The translations under genes and the position numbers were made by a program. This document shows, piece by piece, positions 8,440-17,401 of a stretch of 64,000 nt of DNA. Source of the stretch: BOKV01 sp041397525. GTDB taxonomy: Bacteria > Pseudomonadota > Alphaproteobacteria > Rhizobiales > Rhizobiaceae. The first letter of the stretch is position 1; each line of letters opens with the position of its first letter. Below the pieces are notes generated by a model that was given only the letters and a program-made list of their open reading frames with translations, was not told the origin of the DNA and did no database searches. Location: contig JAWKWL010000002.1 of the NCBI GenBank assembly GCA_041397525.1, forward strand, positions 434,001 to 498,000, given 5' to 3'.

Positions 8440-9165
8440 CTAGCTGAAATACTGGCCGCCATTGGCTGAGATTGTCGAGCCGGTGATGAAGCCCGCCTCT
8501 TCCGAGGCCAGGAACACCACGCAACGCGCAATTTCTTCCGGCTCACCAAGACGACCTACCGGGATTTGCGGAATGATACGCTCGTTGAGAACCTTTTCGT
8601 CGATTGCGCGAACCATTTCGGTACCGATATAACCCGGGCAAATCGCATTGACTGTAATTCCGGCCCGCGCGCCTTCTTGCGCCAGCGCCCTGGTGAAGCC
8701 GATATCACCTGCCTTGGCTGCGGAATAGTTGGCCTGACCAGCCTGGCCCTTCTGGCCATTGATCGAGGAAATGTTGATCACCCGGCCAAACTTGCGGTCA
8801 CGCATGCCGCTCCAAAGCGGATGGGTCATGTTGAACAGCCCGTTGAGATTGGTGTTGATCACCTCTCCCCATTGTTCTGGCGTCATGCGATGAAACATCG
8901 CGTCACGGGTGATGCCGGCATTGTTGACCAACACATCAATCGGGCCGAGTTCCGCCTCGACCTTGGCAATGCCGTCGACACAGGCCTGGTAATCGGCGAC
9001 CGACCACTTGAAAGTCTTTATGCCGGTCTCGGCGGTGAATTTCGCGGCTGCTTCATCATTGCCTGCATAATTGGCAGCAACGGTATAGCCGGCATTCTTC
9101 AGCGCAACCGAAATGGCGGCGCCGATACCGCGTGAACCGCCGGTGACGAGTGCAATTTTGGACAT
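8440..9165 (-). CDS. phbB: Acetoacetyl-CoA reductase
   Basis: NADPH-dependent reduction of acetoacetyl-CoA to (R)-3-hydroxybutyryl-CoA, the second step of polyhydroxybutyrate synthesis. The 241-residue short-chain dehydrogenase has the cofactor loop TGGSRGIG (residues 8-15), NNAG at 81-84, and the catalytic S134/Y147/K151 set. The C-terminus SANGGQYFS is typical of PhbB. ATG 9165 is used because it gives the standard N-terminus and follows an AGGGAGAAAACC ribosome-binding site. It lies 81 bp downstream of phbA on the same strand. Confidence 0.93.
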   Translation of the reverse strand: MSKIALVTGGSRGIGAAISVALKNAGYTVAANYAGNDEAAAKFTAETGIKTFKWSVADYQACVDGIAKVEAELGPIDVLVNNAGITRDAMFHRMTPEQWGEVINTNLNGLFNMTHPLWSGMRDRKFGRVINISSINGQKGQAGQANYSAAKAGDIGFTRALAQEGARAGITVNAICPGYIGTEMVRAIDEKVLNERIIPQIPVGRLGEPEEIARCVVFLASEEAGFITGSTISANGGQYFS

Positions 9166-9206
9166 GGTTTTCTCCCTGGGGAATTGATTGCTTTCGCCCT
9201 GCCGGT

Positions 9207-9222
9207 TGACCACTTCTGGTCA
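9207..9222 (-). repeat. Intercistronic hairpin between phbA and phbB
   Basis: The phbA-phbB gap holds a perfect 6-bp inverted repeat (TGACCA, 4-nt loop, TGGTCA). It overlaps a wider CGGTTGA...TCAACCG pairing that could form instead. There is no T-run, so it does not look like an intrinsic terminator. It may protect or tune the upstream part of the transcript, which is inference only. Confidence 0.4.
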
Positions 9223-9246
9223 TGATCAACCGCGCAGGAGTCTGGT

Positions 9247-10431
9247 TCACATGGCTTCAACGCAAAGTGCCACGCCCATGCCCCCACCGATGCAGAGTGT
9301 GGCGAGGCCCTTGTTCGCATTGCGACGACGCATTTCAAACAGGAGCGTGTTAAGGACACGGGCGCCGGAAGCGCCGATCGGATGGCCGATCGCAATCGCA
9401 CCGCCATTGACGTTGACGATATCGGTATTCCAGCCCATGTCCTTGTTGACGGCACATGCCTGTGCCGCAAATGCTTCATTGGCTTCCACCAGATCAAGGT
9501 CAGCAGCACTCCAGCCGGCCTTTTCCAGCGCCTTGCGCGAGGAAGGGATCGGGCCAGTGCCCATGATCTGCGGATCAACACCGGCAGTAGCCCATGAAAC
9601 AATCCGCGCCATTGGTGTGATGCCGCGACGCGCAGCTTCCGCCTCGCTCATCAATATTGTTGCCGCAGCACCGTCATTGATACCGGAAGCATTCGCCGCA
9701 GTCACCGTGCCTTCCTTGTCAAAGGCCGGGCGCAATTTGCCTACGCCATCCATCGTAACGCCATGCTTGATATATTCGTCGCTGTCCACGATCACGTCGC
9801 CCTTGCGGGTCTTCAACGTGACTGGCGCGATTTCGTCCTTGAACTTGCCGGCCTTTTGCGCGGCTTCCGCCTTGTTCTGCGATGAAACGGCAAAGGCATC
9901 CTGCTCTTCGCGGGTCAACTGCCACTGGCGCGCTACATTCTCGGCGGTATTGCCCATGTGGTAGCCGTAAAATGCGTCCGTCAATCCGTCCTTGATCATG
10001 GTGTCGACCATCTTCAGGTCGCCCATCTTGACGCCGGAGCGCAGATGCGCGCAATGCGGAGCCATGGACATGGATTCCTGGCCACCTGCGACGATGATTT
10101 TCGCATCCCCCGTCAGTATCTGCTGCATGCCGATGGCAACAGCACGAAGTCCCGATCCACAAAGCTGGTTCAGGCCCCAGGCCGTTGCTTCCTGTGGAAT
10201 GCCTGCTGCCATGGCTGCCTGGCGTGCCGGGTTCTGTCCGCCGCCGGCAGAAAGGATCTGCCCGAGAATGACTTCGTCCACTTCCCTGGGATCAACGCCG
10301 GCGCGCTCCAGCGCTGCCTTGATGGCAACGGAACCCAATACATGCGCCGGAGTATCGGCAAATGATCCGTTGAACGCCCCAACCGGGGTGCGCGCGGCAC
10401 TGGCAATTACGACTGATTCCTTGCTGCTCAT
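9247..10431 (-). CDS. phbA: Acetyl-CoA acetyltransferase (beta-ketothiolase)
   Basis: Condenses two acetyl-CoA to acetoacetyl-CoA, the entry step to polyhydroxybutyrate. The 394-residue thiolase has the nucleophilic Cys91 in NQLCGSGLRA, the GHPIGASGAR histidine motif near residue 351, and the C-terminal CIGGGMG cysteine region. It is the first gene of a phbA-phbB unit. A second, more distant thiolase lies in the catabolic block at 33.4 kb, so this copy is assigned to PHB because of its phbB neighbour. Confidence 0.93.
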   Translation of the reverse strand: MSSKESVVIASAARTPVGAFNGSFADTPAHVLGSVAIKAALERAGVDPREVDEVILGQILSAGGGQNPARQAAMAAGIPQEATAWGLNQLCGSGLRAVAIGMQQILTGDAKIIVAGGQESMSMAPHCAHLRSGVKMGDLKMVDTMIKDGLTDAFYGYHMGNTAENVARQWQLTREEQDAFAVSSQNKAEAAQKAGKFKDEIAPVTLKTRKGDVIVDSDEYIKHGVTMDGVGKLRPAFDKEGTVTAANASGINDGAAATILMSEAEAARRGITPMARIVSWATAGVDPQIMGTGPIPSSRKALEKAGWSAADLDLVEANEAFAAQACAVNKDMGWNTDIVNVNGGAIAIGHPIGASGARVLNTLLFEMRRRNANKGLATLCIGGGMGVALCVEAM

Positions 10432-10662
10432 GGAAATCTCCTCCTGATGGCTGGCACAGTTCTAGGCGCTTCTTCGCACCTGCACAATTCGACTATCGTC
10501 ATTTTCCATACCGGCGCAAATCAGGATTGTCACCGATTCATCTTGCACATCTGCCATGCTTCGGGCGAAAAACCGTGATATCCGCCCGGTCATTGCGGAA
10601 CCGAACCTTGCCAAACCCGCCCCATCTTGCAGCTTGCATCAGAAAAAGCGAACCAGACAGCG

Positions 10663-11916
10663 ATGAACCAGAGTTACCTCTCATCTCCCCTGCCCAGAAA
10701 GCAAACCGTTGGCGTTGACGTCGGCGGGGTAAAGGTTGGCGGCGGCGCACCGGTCGTTGTCCAGTCGATGACCAACACCGACACGGCAGACATCACTGCC
10801 ACCGTCCGGCAGGTGGCTGCCCTTGCACGCGCGGGGTCGGAACTGGTGCGCATTACCGTCGACCGTGACGAGTCGGCGGCTGCTGTTCCCCATATCCGCG
10901 ACCGGCTTGCCGCGATGAACGTCCGGGTTCCGCTGATCGGCGATTTTCATTACATCGGTCACAAGCTGCTTGCTGATCATCCGGCATGCGCCGAAGCCCT
11001 CGACAAATACCGCATCAATCCCGGCAATGTCGGTTTCCGCGAAAAACGGGACCGGCAGTTTGCCGAAATCGTCGAAATGGCGATCCGTCACGACAAGCCG
11101 GTACGCATCGGCGTCAACTGGGGTTCGCTTGACCAGGAATTGCTGACACGGTTGATGAACAAGAACCAGGAAGAGGGTTTCCCGCTGACGGCGCAACAGG
11201 TCACGCGCGAAGCAATAGTGCAGTCGGCGCTAATCTCTGCCTCCCTTGCCGAGGAGATCGGCCTGCCGCGCAACCGCATCATCCTGTCGGCCAAGGTCAG
11301 CCAGGTCCAGGACCTCATCGCAGTCTATACCGAACTCGCCCGGCGCTCGGACCATGCGCTCCATCTGGGGCTCACCGAAGCCGGCATGGATACCAAGGGA
11401 ATTGTCGCGTCATCCGCCTCGATGGGCATCCTGCTGCAGCAGGGCATCGGCGACACCATCCGCATATCGCTGACGCCCGAACCCAATGGCGACCGAACCC
11501 GCGAGGTCAAGGTGTCGCAGGAACTGCTGCAAACCATGGGATTTCGTTCATTCGTGCCAATTGTTGCGGCTTGTCCCGGCTGTGGCAGGACCACATCCAC
11601 CGTCTTCCAGGAGCTGGCACAAACCATCCAGGAGCATCTGCGTGAGCAAATGCCGATCTGGCGCGAGAAATATCCAGGCGTCGAGGAGCTCAACGTCGCG
11701 GTCATGGGTTGCATCGTCAACGGCCCCGGCGAATCGAAGCACGCCCATATCGGCATCTCGCTTCCGGGGACCGGCGAGACACCGGCAGCGCCCGTCTTCA
11801 TCGACGGCAAGAAGGCCGTGACCCTGCGCGGTCCCACAATTGCGCAGGATTTCCAGAAGCTGGTTCTCGATTATGTCGAAAACCGCTACGGCACGGGATC
11901 TCAAAAGAGCGCCTGA
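10663..11916 (+). CDS. ispG: 4-hydroxy-3-methylbut-2-enyl-diphosphate synthase (IspG)
   Basis: Converts methylerythritol cyclodiphosphate to HMBPP in the non-mevalonate isoprenoid pathway, using a [4Fe-4S] cluster. The 417-residue protein has the TIM-barrel N-terminal half (VVVQSMTNTDT, VRITVDRDESA) and the Fe-S ligands C304 and C307 (CPGCGRT) and C350 (MGCIVNGPGE). ATG 10663 gives the normal N-terminus; an in-frame upstream start would add 12 residues. The 231 bp between the divergent phbA start and this start carry no gene that I can see. It converges on the MFS gene with a 7-bp gap. Confidence 0.95.
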   Translation: MNQSYLSSPLPRKQTVGVDVGGVKVGGGAPVVVQSMTNTDTADITATVRQVAALARAGSELVRITVDRDESAAAVPHIRDRLAAMNVRVPLIGDFHYIGHKLLADHPACAEALDKYRINPGNVGFREKRDRQFAEIVEMAIRHDKPVRIGVNWGSLDQELLTRLMNKNQEEGFPLTAQQVTREAIVQSALISASLAEEIGLPRNRIILSAKVSQVQDLIAVYTELARRSDHALHLGLTEAGMDTKGIVASSASMGILLQQGIGDTIRISLTPEPNGDRTREVKVSQELLQTMGFRSFVPIVAACPGCGRTTSTVFQELAQTIQEHLREQMPIWREKYPGVEELNVAVMGCIVNGPGESKHAHIGISLPGTGETPAAPVFIDGKKAVTLRGPTIAQDFQKLVLDYVENRYGTGSQKSA

Positions 11917-11923
11917 ACTGTGG

Positions 11924-13117
11924 TCAGGTCCTGTGCCGCCGCAACCATGTTGCCGCGACAAACACCAGCATCATCACAACGCCAAACCCGGCATAGACCG
12001 GACGAAAGCCGTATGCCTCACCGACTCTGCCCAGGAGAGCCGGAGCACAAAGCAGGCCGAAATAGCCAAACATGGTGGCAATGGCGATACCCGTACCCGG
12101 TTTGACGCCGGGAACATTGGAGGCTGCGGAAAATGCAATCGGCACGATATTGGCGCAGCCAAGACCAGCGATGAGAAAGCCTGCAACGACCACTGCAAGC
12201 GAAGTACCCAGTCCTGCCACAAGGAACCCGGCAATCGCCAGAAGCGACGACCATTGCAGCAGTCGAAACGCACCGAATCGCCGGTTGATTGCATCTCCGC
12301 TGAAGCGCGACAACATCATCGCCGTGGAAAATCCGGCAAAGGCAAAACCGGAAAATTCGACATCGGCCTGCATCTCCTTGCGCAGGAACAACGCTCCCCA
12401 GTCGATGACCGAACCTTCCGCGGTGAAAGCCGCCAGCGCAAACAGGCCGAAAATGTAGATCATCCCGTTGCCGGGCAACCGGAACCTTCGAATTCCGCCC
12501 AGGCCAGGCATCACCGTTGCGGGCGCATTGCTGCTTTCCGCATCACGTATCAGGAACGGAAAGGCAAGAAGCGTGAGGAAAAGGCAGGCTGCCATGCTTG
12601 CGGTCGTCACGCCGGACTGGCCAAAACCGGCAAGCAGAAAGCCACCGCTGGCAGCTCCCAGCATTCCTCCCATGGACCAGAAGCCATGAAAGGATGACAT
12701 GACGGCTTTGCCAATCAGTCTTTCGGCTTCAGCCCCGTTCGCATTCATCGCCACATCCATCACCGACAATGCGATGAAGAACAGCACAAAAATGGCTACG
12801 GCCACCTCGAACTCGCTGGCAAGCGACAGCAGCAGCAGGCCAGGCGCCAGAATAATGCCGGAAACGGTTGCTACGACACGCGATCCCATCCGCCCGACCA
12901 GCAGACCAGACAGCATCAGCCCGACGAAGCCTGCCGAGGCGCCGATCAGGATCAGAAGGCCCATATCCGATTCGCCAATGCCCAGATTGCGCTGCACCAC
13001 GGGCACGAAAACCGACCACAGGCCGGCCGTGAAGCCATTGGCAAGAAACAGCGCACATACGCCCAGCCTTGCGCCGCCATGCCGGTTGTCAATGGCGGCA
13101 TTGTCGGTGTCAGCCAT
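11924..13117 (-). CDS. MFS transporter
   Basis: A 397-residue major facilitator superfamily permease with twelve hydrophobic segments. It has the motif-A like loop GLLVGRMGSRVV after TM2 and a charged central loop (FLIRDAESSNAPATVMPGLGG) between the halves. The start is placed at ATG 13117, which overlaps the pyc stop by 8 bp; a longer in-frame start inside pyc is less likely. The overlap suggests co-transcription with pyc. The substrate is unknown. Confidence 0.8.
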   Translation of the reverse strand: MADTDNAAIDNRHGGARLGVCALFLANGFTAGLWSVFVPVVQRNLGIGESDMGLLILIGASAGFVGLMLSGLLVGRMGSRVVATVSGIILAPGLLLLSLASEFEVAVAIFVLFFIALSVMDVAMNANGAEAERLIGKAVMSSFHGFWSMGGMLGAASGGFLLAGFGQSGVTTASMAACLFLTLLAFPFLIRDAESSNAPATVMPGLGGIRRFRLPGNGMIYIFGLFALAAFTAEGSVIDWGALFLRKEMQADVEFSGFAFAGFSTAMMLSRFSGDAINRRFGAFRLLQWSSLLAIAGFLVAGLGTSLAVVVAGFLIAGLGCANIVPIAFSAASNVPGVKPGTGIAIATMFGYFGLLCAPALLGRVGEAYGFRPVYAGFGVVMMLVFVAATWLRRHRT

Positions 13118-16100
13118 AAACCACCAGCAAGTCCTTCGCATCAATCTGGTCGCCGGCCTTCACAAGAACTTCGGCTATCTTGCCGTCGCGCTCGGCATGG
13201 ATCGCGGTTTCCATCTTCATGGCCTCGATCGAAACCAGAACGTCACCAGCCTTGATTTCCTGCCCTGCAGAAATTGCCACGGTTGAAATCACACCCGGCA
13301 TCGGTGCTCCGACCTGGCCTTCATTGCCAGGCTCGGCCTTGCGCCTGGCAGCTGCTCCGCTTGCCCCGTGTGCCCGGTCCGGCACCTTGGTGCGGCGCGG
13401 CTGGCCATTCAGTTCGAAATAGACCGTCGCCATGCCCTGGTCATCCACTTCGCCGATAGCCAGACAGCGAATGACAAGCGTCTTTCCCTTTTCCAGTTCG
13501 ACATGGATTTCTTCACCGGGATTGAGACCGTAGAAATAGGTGCCCGTCGGCAGGATCGCGGTCGGCCCGTAGATCTCGCGCGCAGCTGCATAATCTGAAA
13601 ATACCTTCGGATACATCAGCCAGGAAGCGAAATCGCGATCCGAAAGGACCGCACCCGTTTTCTCGTTTGCCTTCTTGCGTTCGGCGTCGAGATCAAGGGC
13701 CTCCAACAGCGCGCCGGGCCGCTCGACATAGGGCTTTTCACCCTTGAGCGCGCGCATCTGGATGTTGGCGGGCCACCCGCCCTCGGGCTGACCCAGATCG
13801 CCGCGCATCATCGAGACAACCGATTCGGGGAACGAAATCTCGCGGCTTCCCGTTTCAACATCGCCGACTGTCAGATCCTGACTGACCATCATCAGCGCCA
13901 TGTCACCAACAACTTTCGAAGATGGTGTCACCTTGACGATATCGCCGAACATGACATTGACGTCGGCATAGGCCTGGGCAACTTCGTGCCAGCGCGATTC
14001 CAGCCCGAGCGACCGCGCCTGTTCCTTGAGATTGGTGAATTGCCCTCCCGGCATTTCATGCAGATAGACTTCGGAGGCAGGACCCTTCAGATCGCTTTCA
14101 AAGGCCGCATATTTGAAGCGCACCGCCTCCCAGTAGAACGAAATCCGCCTGATCGCGGCTGCATCAAGCCCTGTATCGCGCTCACTGCCATGCAATGCCT
14201 GCACGATGGAACCGAGGCACGGCTGTGACGTATTGCCGGACAGCGCATCCATCGCCCCGTCAACAATATCCGCTCCTGCCTCCGCGGCTGCCAACACGCT
14301 GGCTGCGGAAATGCCCGACGTGTCATGCGTATGGAAATGCAGTGGCAGATCGGTTTCCTGTCGCAGCGTTGAGAACAGCAACCTTGCCGCAGCCGGTTTC
14401 AATAGGCCCGCCATGTCCTTGATCGCAATCATGTGCGCACCGCCAGCTTCAAGCTGGTGCAGCAATTTCACATAATAGGCAAGATCATATTTCGGCCGCG
14501 CCGAATTGCCGAGGTCACCCGTATAGCAGATCGTGCCTTCGCAGATCTTGCCGCTTTCGACCACGGCATCCATGGAGACCCGCATGTTGTCGACCCAGTT
14601 CAGGCAGTCGAAGACACGGAACACGTCGACGCCATTCTCAGCTGCCTGCCGTACGAAATACTTGACCACATTGTCGGGATAGTTGGTGTAGCCAACCCCG
14701 TTCGATCCCCGCAGCAACATTTGCAACAGGATGTTCGGCACCCGCTCGCGGATTTGCTGCAAGCGTTCCCACGGGTCCTCGGTCAGAAATCGCATCGCCA
14801 CATCAAATGTCGCGCCACCCCAGCATTCCAGCGAAAACAGCTGTGGCAAACCGGTTGAATAGGCTTCGGCAATGTTGACTATGTCATGGCTGCGCATGCG
14901 CGTGGCGAGCAGCGACTGGTGCCCGTCGCGCATCGTCGTGTCCGTTACCAGCAACTGCTTCTGTTCGCGCACCCAGCGTGAAAAACCGACCGGGCCCAAT
15001 TCCTCGAATTTCTGGCGGGTGCCGTCCTTCGGCTTGCCGGGGAAAACCGGGATCACCGGCTTGGCAACATCGGCGGGCGGACGGCTGCGGCCACGCGCTT
15101 CGGGATGACCGTTGACCGTCACATCGGCAACATAGGTCAACAGCTTCGTGGCACGGTCCTTGCGCCGAACCTGCGCAAACAGTTCCGGTGTATTGTCGAT
15201 GAACTTGGTGGTGTAGCTGTTGTCCCGAAATTTCGGATGGCCGATGATGGCTTCAAGAAAAGTCAGGTTCGTCGCAACACCGCGAATGCGAAATTCGCGC
15301 AATGCCCTGTCCATGCGAAGGATCGCTTCTTCGGGACTTGGTGCCCATGCGGTTACCTTTTCCAGCAGAGGATCATAGAAGCGGGTGATGATCGCACCGG
15401 AATAGGCAGTGCCGCCGTCAAGCCGGATACCGAAACCGGTTGCACCGCGATATGCCGTGATGCGACCATAGTCGGGAATGAAGTTCTGCTCCGGATCTTC
15501 GGTCGTTATACGGCACTGCAGCGCATGGCCATTGAGCCGGATATCTGCCTGGGCCGGAACACCGGAGGCGGGATCACCGATCCGGTTGCCTTCCAATATG
15601 CGGATCTGCGCCTTGACGATGTCAATGCCGGTTACTTCCTCGGTCACCGTATGCTCGACCTGGATGCGCGGATTGACTTCGATGAAATAGAATTTTCCGG
15701 TATCGGCATCCATCAGGAATTCGACAGTGCCAGCTCCCACATAGTTCGTCGCCCCGGCAATCCTCAATGCATAGCCGGACAACTCGCTGCGCTGCTGATT
15801 GTCAAGATAGGGTGCCGGCGCGCGTTCAACGACCTTCTGGTTGCGGCGCTGGACAGAGCAATCCCGCTCGAAAAGATGAACCACATTGCCATGCGTGTCC
15901 CCGAGCACCTGCACCTCGACATGGCGCGCGCGCTCGACCAGTTTTTCGAGGTAAACCTCGTCCTTGCCGAAGGCGGCCTTTGCCTCACGTTTGGCTTCGA
16001 TAACGTCGCGCTCCAGGTCGTCTTCCGAACGGATGACGCGCATGCCACGTCCGCCGCCACCCCATGAGGCCTTCAGCATCACGGGATATCCAACCCCATT

Positions 16101-16571
16101 GGCCATCTTGCGGATGGTTTCCATGTCTTCCGGCAGCGGTTCGGTGGCAGGAACAACTGGTACATCAATGCTGACGGCAAGGTTGCGCGCCGCCACCTTG
16201 TTGCCCAGACGCCGCATGGTATCGGGTCTCGGTCCGATGAAGATGATCCCGCGCTCCGCGCAGGCATCGGCAAATTCAGGGCTCTCCGAAAGCAGGCCGT
16301 AGCCCGGATGAATGGCATCCGCGCCAGAGAGCTCGGCAACCCTGATCATCTCGTCGATGGACAGATAGGATTCAACCGGACCCATGTCTTTTGCCAGATG
16401 CGGGCCCTTGCCAACCTGATAGGCTTCATCCGCCTTGAAGCGGTGCAATGCGAGTTTGTCCTCCTCGGCCCACACGGCAACGGTCCTGATCCCCAACTCG
16501 TTGGCAGCACGAAAAATGCGGATCGCAATTTCTGAACGGTTGGCGACGAGAAGCTTGCGAATCTTGTTCAT
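13110..16571 (-). CDS. pyc: Pyruvate carboxylase
   Basis: ATP- and biotin-dependent carboxylation of pyruvate to oxaloacetate (anaplerosis). The 1153-residue single chain has the full order of domains. The biotin carboxylase is at about 1-460, with SWGGGGRGMRV ATP-grasp loop and FFIEVNPRIQVEHTVTEE-type motif. The carboxyltransferase is at about 530-810 (DTTMRDGHQSLLATRMR, with HFHTHDT). The tetramerisation/PYC domain follows, and the biotinyl domain has Lys1119 in EAMKMET. Length is normal for an alphaproteobacterial PYC. It sits divergently from phaR, close to phbAB, which links it to the pyruvate/acetyl-CoA/PHB node. Confidence 0.96.
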   Translation of the reverse strand: MNKIRKLLVANRSEIAIRIFRAANELGIRTVAVWAEEDKLALHRFKADEAYQVGKGPHLAKDMGPVESYLSIDEMIRVAELSGADAIHPGYGLLSESPEFADACAERGIIFIGPRPDTMRRLGNKVAARNLAVSIDVPVVPATEPLPEDMETIRKMANGVGYPVMLKASWGGGGRGMRVIRSEDDLERDVIEAKREAKAAFGKDEVYLEKLVERARHVEVQVLGDTHGNVVHLFERDCSVQRRNQKVVERAPAPYLDNQQRSELSGYALRIAGATNYVGAGTVEFLMDADTGKFYFIEVNPRIQVEHTVTEEVTGIDIVKAQIRILEGNRIGDPASGVPAQADIRLNGHALQCRITTEDPEQNFIPDYGRITAYRGATGFGIRLDGGTAYSGAIITRFYDPLLEKVTAWAPSPEEAILRMDRALREFRIRGVATNLTFLEAIIGHPKFRDNSYTTKFIDNTPELFAQVRRKDRATKLLTYVADVTVNGHPEARGRSRPPADVAKPVIPVFPGKPKDGTRQKFEELGPVGFSRWVREQKQLLVTDTTMRDGHQSLLATRMRSHDIVNIAEAYSTGLPQLFSLECWGGATFDVAMRFLTEDPWERLQQIRERVPNILLQMLLRGSNGVGYTNYPDNVVKYFVRQAAENGVDVFRVFDCLNWVDNMRVSMDAVVESGKICEGTICYTGDLGNSARPKYDLAYYVKLLHQLEAGGAHMIAIKDMAGLLKPAAARLLFSTLRQETDLPLHFHTHDTSGISAASVLAAAEAGADIVDGAMDALSGNTSQPCLGSIVQALHGSERDTGLDAAAIRRISFYWEAVRFKYAAFESDLKGPASEVYLHEMPGGQFTNLKEQARSLGLESRWHEVAQAYADVNVMFGDIVKVTPSSKVVGDMALMMVSQDLTVGDVETGSREISFPESVVSMMRGDLGQPEGGWPANIQMRALKGEKPYVERPGALLEALDLDAERKKANEKTGAVLSDRDFASWLMYPKVFSDYAAAREIYGPTAILPTGTYFYGLNPGEEIHVELEKGKTLVIRCLAIGEVDDQGMATVYFELNGQPRRTKVPDRAHGASGAAARRKAEPGNEGQVGAPMPGVISTVAISAGQEIKAGDVLVSIEAMKMETAIHAERDGKIAEVLVKAGDQIDAKDLLVVYG

Positions 16572-16598
16572 GAGAACCGGCCCTGTTTTGAAGAGTTA

Positions 16599-16615
16599 TG
16601 CTGCACTGCAACAGC
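16599..16615. promoter_or_regulatory. Possible PhaR-type TGCA-rich site upstream of pyc
   Basis: The pyc-phaR intergenic region contains TGCTGCACTGCAACAGC. It is close to the CTGC-N3-4-GCAG pattern described for PhaR operators in Paracoccus, with one mismatch in the second arm. It lies about 30 bp upstream of the pyc start and about 140 bp upstream of phaR. The similarity is short, so this is a weak call. Confidence 0.25.
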
Positions 16616-16752
16616 TATCGCCTGATCCGCCACCAAATTCAAGTCTGGCGGACCGGCGTCCGGGTGCGGCGATGGATGGCCAGTGAAGCGCTGGATTATT
16701 CGAACGCGCTCAACTATTGTGAATTTGTCACATACCGTCGCAGGAAAAGTAC

Positions 16753-17394
16753 ATGGCAGACAGCAAGCAGCCCACCGTGATCAAGAAATATGCCAATCGG
16801 CGGCTCTACAATACCGGTTCGAGCACTTATGTCACACTTGAAGACCTGGCAGTCATGGTCAAGGCAGGTGACGAGTTCGTTGTTCAGGATGCCAAGTCAG
16901 GTGAGGATATCACTCGTTCTGTGCTTGCTCAGATCATCTTTGACCAGGAGGGCAAGGAAGGGCAGAATCTGCTTCCCATTTCATTCCTGCGCCAGTTGAT
17001 CCGCTTTTACGGCGACCAGATGGGAGTGATGATTCCAAGCTATCTCGAGCATTCCATGAACACGCTCGCCCAGGAGCAGGAAAAACTGCGCGAGCAGATG
17101 TCGAAGGCCTTTGGCGGCCTGGGCCAGATGGGAAACATGCCGATAAACCCGATGGGAATGCCGGGGATGTCTGCAATGCCCGGAATGGAAGAGCAGGTTC
17201 GACGCAACATGGAAATGTTCCAGAAGGCCATGGGCATGTTCATGCCGTTTGGCCAGCCATCGCAAGGTGCAGATCCGGAAGCAGATTCAAATGCCGGCAA
17301 ATCAGCGGGAAAACCTGCCGCCAGCGACAAGGAGCTGAAAGACCTGAAAGACCAGTTGGGCGAACTTCAGAAGAAACTCGACAAGCTCGGTTGA
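16753..17394 (+). CDS. phaR: Polyhydroxyalkanoate synthesis repressor PhaR
   Basis: A DNA- and PHB-granule-binding regulator controlling PHA synthesis genes. The 213-residue protein has the conserved PHB/PHA accumulation regulator DNA-binding domain at the N-terminus (KKYANRRLYNTGSSTYVTLEDL, split here as residues 11-32). A second conserved PHB-accumulation domain follows around LLPISFLRQLIRFYGDQM. There is then a Met/Gly/Pro-rich stretch (about 125-175) and a C-terminal coiled coil (KELKDLKDQLGELQKKLDKL). A GCAGGAAAAG ribosome-binding site precedes ATG 16753. Its position between pyc and the nearby phbAB genes fits a role at the pyruvate/PHB branch. Confidence 0.92.
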   Translation: MADSKQPTVIKKYANRRLYNTGSSTYVTLEDLAVMVKAGDEFVVQDAKSGEDITRSVLAQIIFDQEGKEGQNLLPISFLRQLIRFYGDQMGVMIPSYLEHSMNTLAQEQEKLREQMSKAFGGLGQMGNMPINPMGMPGMSAMPGMEEQVRRNMEMFQKAMGMFMPFGQPSQGADPEADSNAGKSAGKPAASDKELKDLKDQLGELQKKLDKLG

Positions 17395-17401
17395 GCAGGT
17401 T

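Noticed and set aside
15105..16067. 320-codon open frame on the plus strand inside pyc
   Set aside because: It lies wholly antisense to the conserved biotin carboxylase domain, and its translation shows no family pattern.
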